Shown here: in pieces, positions 29,753 to 33,860 of the stretch
Numbering within the stretch: position 1 is the first letter of the stretch
How the letters are laid out: each line of letters begins with the position of its first letter
Source: Halocafeteria seosinensis
Lineage: Eukaryota; Sar; Bigyra; Bicosoecida
Direction of reading: 5' to 3'
DNA length: 33,860 nt
Assembly (NCBI GenBank): GCA_001687465.1
Contig: LVLI01000912.1
Span: forward strand, 1-33,860
The notes under the pieces: generated by a model
What the model was told of the DNA's origin: nothing
The model's input: only the letters and a program-made list of their open reading frames with translations
Database searches by the model: none
Program-made: the position numbers and the translations under genes

Positions 29753-31280
29753 ATTCGATAAATCTAGCTTTTCGTGGTTGCAGCGGTAAAATGGAACTAT
29801 TCCTACTGAAAAGGATCTGTATGGACAGGATCAGCCAAGCTTAAAATTCAAATGGGGGCGTCTGGAAAACGACAAAAACAGTGAAGGAAGCCTTGAAGGG
29901 AACACTCAGGGGAGCAAAACGATAAAGGATCAGCAGCAGCAAAAGGCTCTTTTTGAATTGCATGGCATTGTCCCAACAACAAGAGTCCTTTGACTCTAAG
30001 CAGCGAATGCAGACATCCTAAGCAAAATAACGAATTCATAATGCTCGTGACAACAGTGTCCACTTTGGTATAGGGATATTGAAGGTCAAACGTGCAGGAA
30101 TGAAGCATTGCGCCCTCCTTCCCCCCTCCCCTTTCCTTTGGAGACATTCCACTTGCATTCTTCATACGCTACGCTACGTGGAACACCATAACGGACCGTA
30201 TACTTGGAGTGCATCCTTACCTTTTCAAATAAGGAGTTCAATCAGTGGACAAGCAGCGTAGTTTGTGTCGAACTTAGCTGCCGGTTTCAAATTGCTTGAG
30301 TAAATAAGTTCCGGGCTGCAGGCCCGGAATGCGCTCATGGATTACTAACCCAGGATTAGCAATGGAAAAATGGTGGTAGACCACTGGTAGTAATGGTGGT
30401 GGTTGTACCATACAATATTAATTGACACTAATTCAATATATGCGGTGGTAGTGGACTTGTACATGTGCTGCAATGATTCGGATCCCACGATTCACGTACA
30501 GGGGTGGGGGAGGACCAGTTCTTAGTGTGCCCGTGCTGTTGACGCTCTTACCACAGATATCATCGCCTTAACCCAGCAGCTGCTGGCGTTGCAGGAACCA
30601 GAACCAGCAACCGAACCTATTGTACTCGTTGGCAAGACAAATGTGGAACGCACGAATCATCTCAGGGAATAATGAGTGAGACGAAAGCAACTCGCCGAGA
30701 ACTCAATCAAACGAGGATGAAGAAACAGAAGCATCAGAAGGACGAAAGGACATGACCTATGTGGAGTCTTTGCTGCAGACTCGATATATGATTCCGGGCT
30801 GCAATGCTAATGCAGTGAATTCTTACTCCAAGGCTAGTTGCTGCTTCACTCGCTACGATGGGAGTACGAGCCATATTGTAGGTATTCATTGGGTATTGCA
30901 AGGAATTAAATGATCGGGCAAGGCCACTATGCGAATAGGAGTGTTTTTATGATTATTTGGGTTATCCTAATTATAGTGGAGGCGATATTTGCTTCTCACC
31001 CGCTAGAAGCAAATGTTGCACCCGGTCAACGCGCTACTGCTTGCCCGGACCGAAGTTCCGTCTTGATAATCATTTATTTTTACTCATCATGAGTCATGCG
31101 CCAAATCATCCCTGCAGCAGACACTAAACCAACGTTTTGATCTTCAAGTTGTCCTGCCGATACTAAACCAAATCAAGTGTGAATCATGGTGTATGCTAGA
31201 CAACTTAAACTGCTACCGATTCACTATTACGTTGCTTCTAAGCACTCAATAAAATCCAGCTGAATCATTAGCAATCCAGA
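29753..31280. other. 1.5-kb gap without a supported gene
   Basis: Left part: promoter of CCT5, plus a 105-codon minus ORF (29848-30165, ATG start) with no family resemblance. About 30361-30450 is a GGTGGTAG/TGGTGGT-rich simple stretch. Around 30540-30680 a plus frame (TTDIIALTQQLLALQEPEPA, then ATEPIVLVGK) looks protein-like, perhaps a scrap of a gag-like gene, with a stop soon after. A palindrome CCGGGCTGCAGGCCCGG lies near 30311, and a hairpin with perfect 10-base arms (ATTTGCTTCT / AGAAGCAAAT) at 30987-31014. A small motif ACTAAACCAA is repeated near 31121 and 31161. Confidence 0.4.
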
Positions 31281-32784
31281 TTAGCGGGACGGGACACTCC
31301 TTGCTGCCCGTATCTCTTCCTCGTCTTTGTCTAACTTGCGGCTCCACTTCTCCGGCAAAGGATTGTTTCTCAGCCAATTATCGAATCGTCGTTCGTTTGC
31401 TCTATCATCAGACTTTGAAGCCTGCTTTGATCTTTCAGTTACTTCATAATCATCTTCACCAGCTTCTGTCTCAAATTCCTCTTTATTTTCCCGATAAAGG
31501 TCTTCAAGGGCCATTGCCTCCCGGGTTTCTGCAAACTATGGTTTTAAGTTTCCAGGTATACCGCTAGCACAAAATGAAGTGAAGCATACCGGAGTCAAAA
31601 ATGCTGACGATTATGTTTCCACAATCAACAACCATCCAGTCGTCCATATCGCGTCCCTCTACTGCCCAATGTCCTACTTCATGAGGAGGTTCAAGCTCCC
31701 TATCTTGCAACTGTTACGATCGTCTCCAACGCCTCATAAGAGTACATATTACGCAACCTCAATTGCTGAAACTTACGGCTTTAACTAACATGTCCCCGAT
31801 CTTTCGCATGTGCCCGACAGAACGGCCTGTAACACATATGAGATAGTCGCCCAACCCGTTCTCTCCAAGCTCAACGCATTGGACATCCTGTCCTCTCTCT
31901 GTTTCGAGAGCTTTTGTTATATCGTCAACGGTCAAAGGCTCGCTGGAACACACGCGTTAATTTGCTTGAGAGTCCTTTCAAGACTACAGCAACAGATGAA
32001 CATACCCCTTGCGAACTGGGATGCGAACCGGTCGCATTTCCTGCTCAGGAGGGACCCACGAGGGGTTAGTGCCATCATTCTGTAAAAACAGAAAAATACG
32101 ATTGCTTTATTCATTGATGGTAGCAGTTGCTAATAGCAGCACATACAGTAAAGTTTGTCTCCGCGTCAGCTCCCTTGTACATGCGAGCGAGTGCATCGTA
32201 GGCCTTGGCCGCTTTTTCAGCAGTGTCGTACATCCCTCCTGATATTTCGTTATCGTTGTGCACTAACACAGCTTCGAAATTCTTCGTTTCTGTGTCATAT
32301 ATTACACCTCTGGGATGCGAAGCAAAGCCTATTATCTACGACTAGATCGATGACAGAGATAACCTCCAGCTTACTTGTACTTCCTGACATTCTTCATCCT
32401 TGATACAAGTTTCTCCGCCGCCCCTGGATCAAAGAAGGATTTCGCTGCCATGTATGCCTCATGTGCCTCTTGTGCGGTGGAGAACGATCCTGCACAGGCC
32501 ACTCATTGCCCAGCTGGGAACTGAAGGCAAGCTTCACAGTCCTACATACCCAGGTACATCAACTTCCCATTCACCATGATACGCGACATCCAATGCTGCC
32601 GTTGCTTATTGTAATATGCCCCAGGGAGCTTCTCACCGTCCTTGTTGTTAGGTGTACGAGCTGGATTTTGTTCCTTGGTGGTCCCCTTTGGCTTTCCTCC
32701 AGTACTGAAATCACATACCGGCACGATAAGGGACTGATTCCTTCTGGTCGTTGACCAAGCTAATGTCCGGCCAAATTGCTTCAT
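31281..32784 (-). CDS. AP2-like domains fused to RsfS/Iojap ribosome silencing factor
   Basis: Seven exons (minus): 32784-32550, 32489-32375, 32309-32147, 32079-32006, 31942-31777, 31710-31590, 31528-31281; introns 60, 65, 67, 63, 66 and 61 nt, all with GTANG donors and CAG acceptors. The total is 373 codons plus stop, in one frame. The N-terminus (MKQFGRTLAWSTTRRNQSL) is basic, without acids, followed by FSTGG: a likely mitochondrial presequence. AP2-like unit 1 (about 55-99): GAYYNKQRQHWMSRI, GKLMYLGSFSTAQEAHEAY. Unit 2 (about 118-170) is weaker: GVIYDTETKNFEAVLV, GGMYDTAEKAAKAYDALA. RsfS domain (about 197-305): TVDDITKALE, LGDYLICVTGRSVGHMRKI, VEGRDMDDWMVVDCGNIIV and FDSETREAMALEDLY. RsfS (MALSU1 in human mitochondria) binds uL14 and keeps the large ribosomal subunit from joining. 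The C-terminal 70 residues are acidic then basic. If intron 4 were retained, an AP2-only protein would end at 31984. Confidence 0.85.
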
Positions 32785-32992
32785 TGTGGCAATACGAATG
32801 AAAGTATTGGAGTCTCACTCTCGCAACTGACAATACATTCGCGCACAACAACCTCAAAGTGTCTGCTTCATCGGTAGAGGCTTCTTATAAAGAGGCTAAA
32901 GTTGAAGTGGGTGGCAACGACACGAAAAACGAGCGCCCTCTCCTAGGGAAGCATGTGACAGTTCATTGGACGGAGTATGAGACAAGACGATC

Positions 32993-33008
32993 GCGATTCG
33001 CGAATCGC
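32993..33008. promoter_or_regulatory. 16-bp perfect palindrome upstream of the AP2-RsfS gene
   Basis: GCGATTCGCGAATCGC is perfectly self-complementary and lies about 210 bases upstream of the start codon of the AP2-RsfS gene, just before the composition turns AT-rich. A dimeric regulator could bind it, but no function is shown by the sequence. Confidence 0.3.
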
Positions 33009-33051
33009 AACGTTCGTTGAACGCCCGGGCGGCCCAGCAACATATAATACT

Positions 33052-33144
33052 AAAGGAAAAATGGTGAATTTTTGATGTAATGACTTTTCGCTACGCTCAA
33101 AGCCAAACATCAAAAACGCTGACGCTATTCACCATTTTTCCTTT
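33052..33144. repeat. Inverted repeat forming a long imperfect hairpin
   Basis: AAAGGAAAAATGGTGAAT at 33052-33069 is the exact reverse complement of 33127-33144. Inside it, TTTTGATGT (33070-33078) pairs with ACATCAAAA (33107-33115). The 93-base unit is thus a foldback resembling a small MITE or hairpin. Part of the arm, ATTCACCATTTTTC, recurs at 33267-33280. Confidence 0.85.
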
Positions 33145-33860
33145 CTCCATATAAAGTGTAATTTCAAAGTGAAATTTTNAAAAGTGAAATTTTCAAAAGT
33201 GTAATTTTAAAATTATAAAGTTAAATTTTAAGATTTTGATTTATATAAATTTTGAAGTGTAAAAAAATTCACCATTTTTCAAAAGTGGACAAAATCTTAT
33301 ATAAAATCTTATGTTGAAACTTTTATAATTTAATTCTATATATTTTATTAAAATCTCTTTAAGTAGAAATTTTAATGATTTTGTGAAATCGTTTTGATTG
33401 TAAGTATTGTTTTACCATCAGCGGTAACCAGAAGCTGTATATCATTTTGGATAATGTATATGTATGATTTAACGTTTATTTGTCGTGTATTAGCGATTTC
33501 CCACCACACCAACCAAACAGAGCAAGATTGACTTGATTGAATAGGCAATCTTTTGATTGTTCGGTATTTGTGGGTCATTTACAAGGTGAAATAGGCAATG
33601 AACAACTACTTTGTACATTGATTACTCTTCTCAACTCTCTAAAGAACCTATTAAAAGTATTACATTTTGATTACATCTTATATTTATTTAGCAGGGTCAA
33701 TTAGAAATTCAATCTTTGGATTGAACAGGCAATCTTTTGATTGTTTGGTTGGGAAAAAATGGTATTGACTCTATACAGCATATAGAAAATGTAATCAAGC
33801 CCTCTCCGTTGTTGATGAGGTAGTTTATTGTTTGATTTATCTGTGTGTCAAGTATTGGAC
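33145..33860. other. AT-rich tail with tandem and direct repeats
   Basis: Base composition falls abruptly to strongly AT-rich, unlike the rest of the window. 33153-33235 holds degenerate tandem copies of an AAAAGTGAAATTTT-type unit (one unresolved base at 33179). A 31-base direct repeat, starting GATTGAATAGGCAATC, lies at 33535-33565 and 33719-33749 with two mismatches, and contains the small hairpin CAATC-TTTT-GATTG. No protein-like ORF is visible. Candidates are an inserted mobile element, organelle-derived DNA or a chromosome-level repeat; the window ends before this can be decided. Confidence 0.6.

Noticed and set aside
29848-30165. 105-codon minus ORF with ATG upstream of CCT5
   Set aside because: Cys/Leu-rich composition without domain; overlaps the likely CCT5 promoter region; length is within chance expectation.
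30987-31014. Hairpin with perfect 10-base arms
   Set aside because: No gene ends nearby for it to serve; eukaryotic genes do not use such terminators; could be chance.
30910-31092. 60-codon plus ORF with a hydrophobic stretch
   Set aside because: Short, no context, and its hydrophobic part overlaps a hairpin in AT-rich sequence.
31984-32784. Two separate genes: an AP2-only protein and an RsfS protein starting near 31953
   Set aside because: RsfS would have no ATG (the frame has TAA CGC GTG upstream), the space between the genes would be only about 30 bases, and a rule-conforming 63-nt intron joins them in phase.
1-33860. CRISPR array, rRNA or tRNA genes, bacterial operons
   Set aside because: None seen; the window is eukaryotic nuclear sequence.

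Overview
This is nuclear DNA of a eukaryote. Seven genes are interrupted by short introns that can be placed by eye: 21 introns of 58-99 nt, every donor starting GTANG and every acceptor ending in AG. Intron positions keep the reading frame and restore conserved family motifs across the junctions. Gene density is high, there is no operon structure, and several genes are intronless. The gene set (CCT5, KAR5/GEX1, Tubby, F-box/LRR, COA5, an SLC25A39-type carrier, AP2-like domains) suits a protist or unicellular alga. A red-alga-like lineage is my guess, not something the sequence proves.

Layout. 1-1040: decayed retroelement piece with an RNase H domain on the minus strand. 1644-3018: a broken P-loop ATPase gene (minus). 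3673-5087: five-exon ankyrin-repeat gene. 5338-7257: two-exon KAR5/GEX1/Brambleberry-type nuclear fusion (karyogamy) gene. 7579-12531: intronless gene for a 1650-residue coiled-coil protein. 12532-14232: gene-free DNA ending in a hAT transposon fossil. 14570-16558: secreted or surface beta-helix protein with a C-terminal domain resembling one known from bacterial surface proteins. 17013-17152: inverted second copy of the RNase H fragment. 17846-18533: broken ankyrin gene. 18662-19534: multi-pass membrane protein (minus). 20020-22548: five-exon, strongly diverged Tubby-like gene. 23271-24680: SLC25A39/40/MTM1-type mitochondrial carrier. 25009-27082: F-box/LRR gene. 27294-27714: tiny three-exon COA5/PET191 gene. 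27910-29752: CCT5 chaperonin subunit (minus). 31281-32784: seven-exon gene (minus) that joins two AP2-like domains to an RsfS/Iojap ribosome-silencing domain. 33040-33860: abruptly AT-rich tail with hairpins and direct repeats.

How the genes relate. Three genes in the right third are predicted to act in mitochondria: the carrier (glutathione or metal homeostasis), COA5 (cytochrome oxidase assembly) and the AP2-RsfS fusion (mitoribosome large subunit). I read this as chance proximity rather than a functional cluster. The best candidates for something undescribed are the AP2-RsfS fusion, the karyogamy protein (a marker of a sexual cycle), and the Tubby protein whose core domain is split by a long low-complexity insertion.
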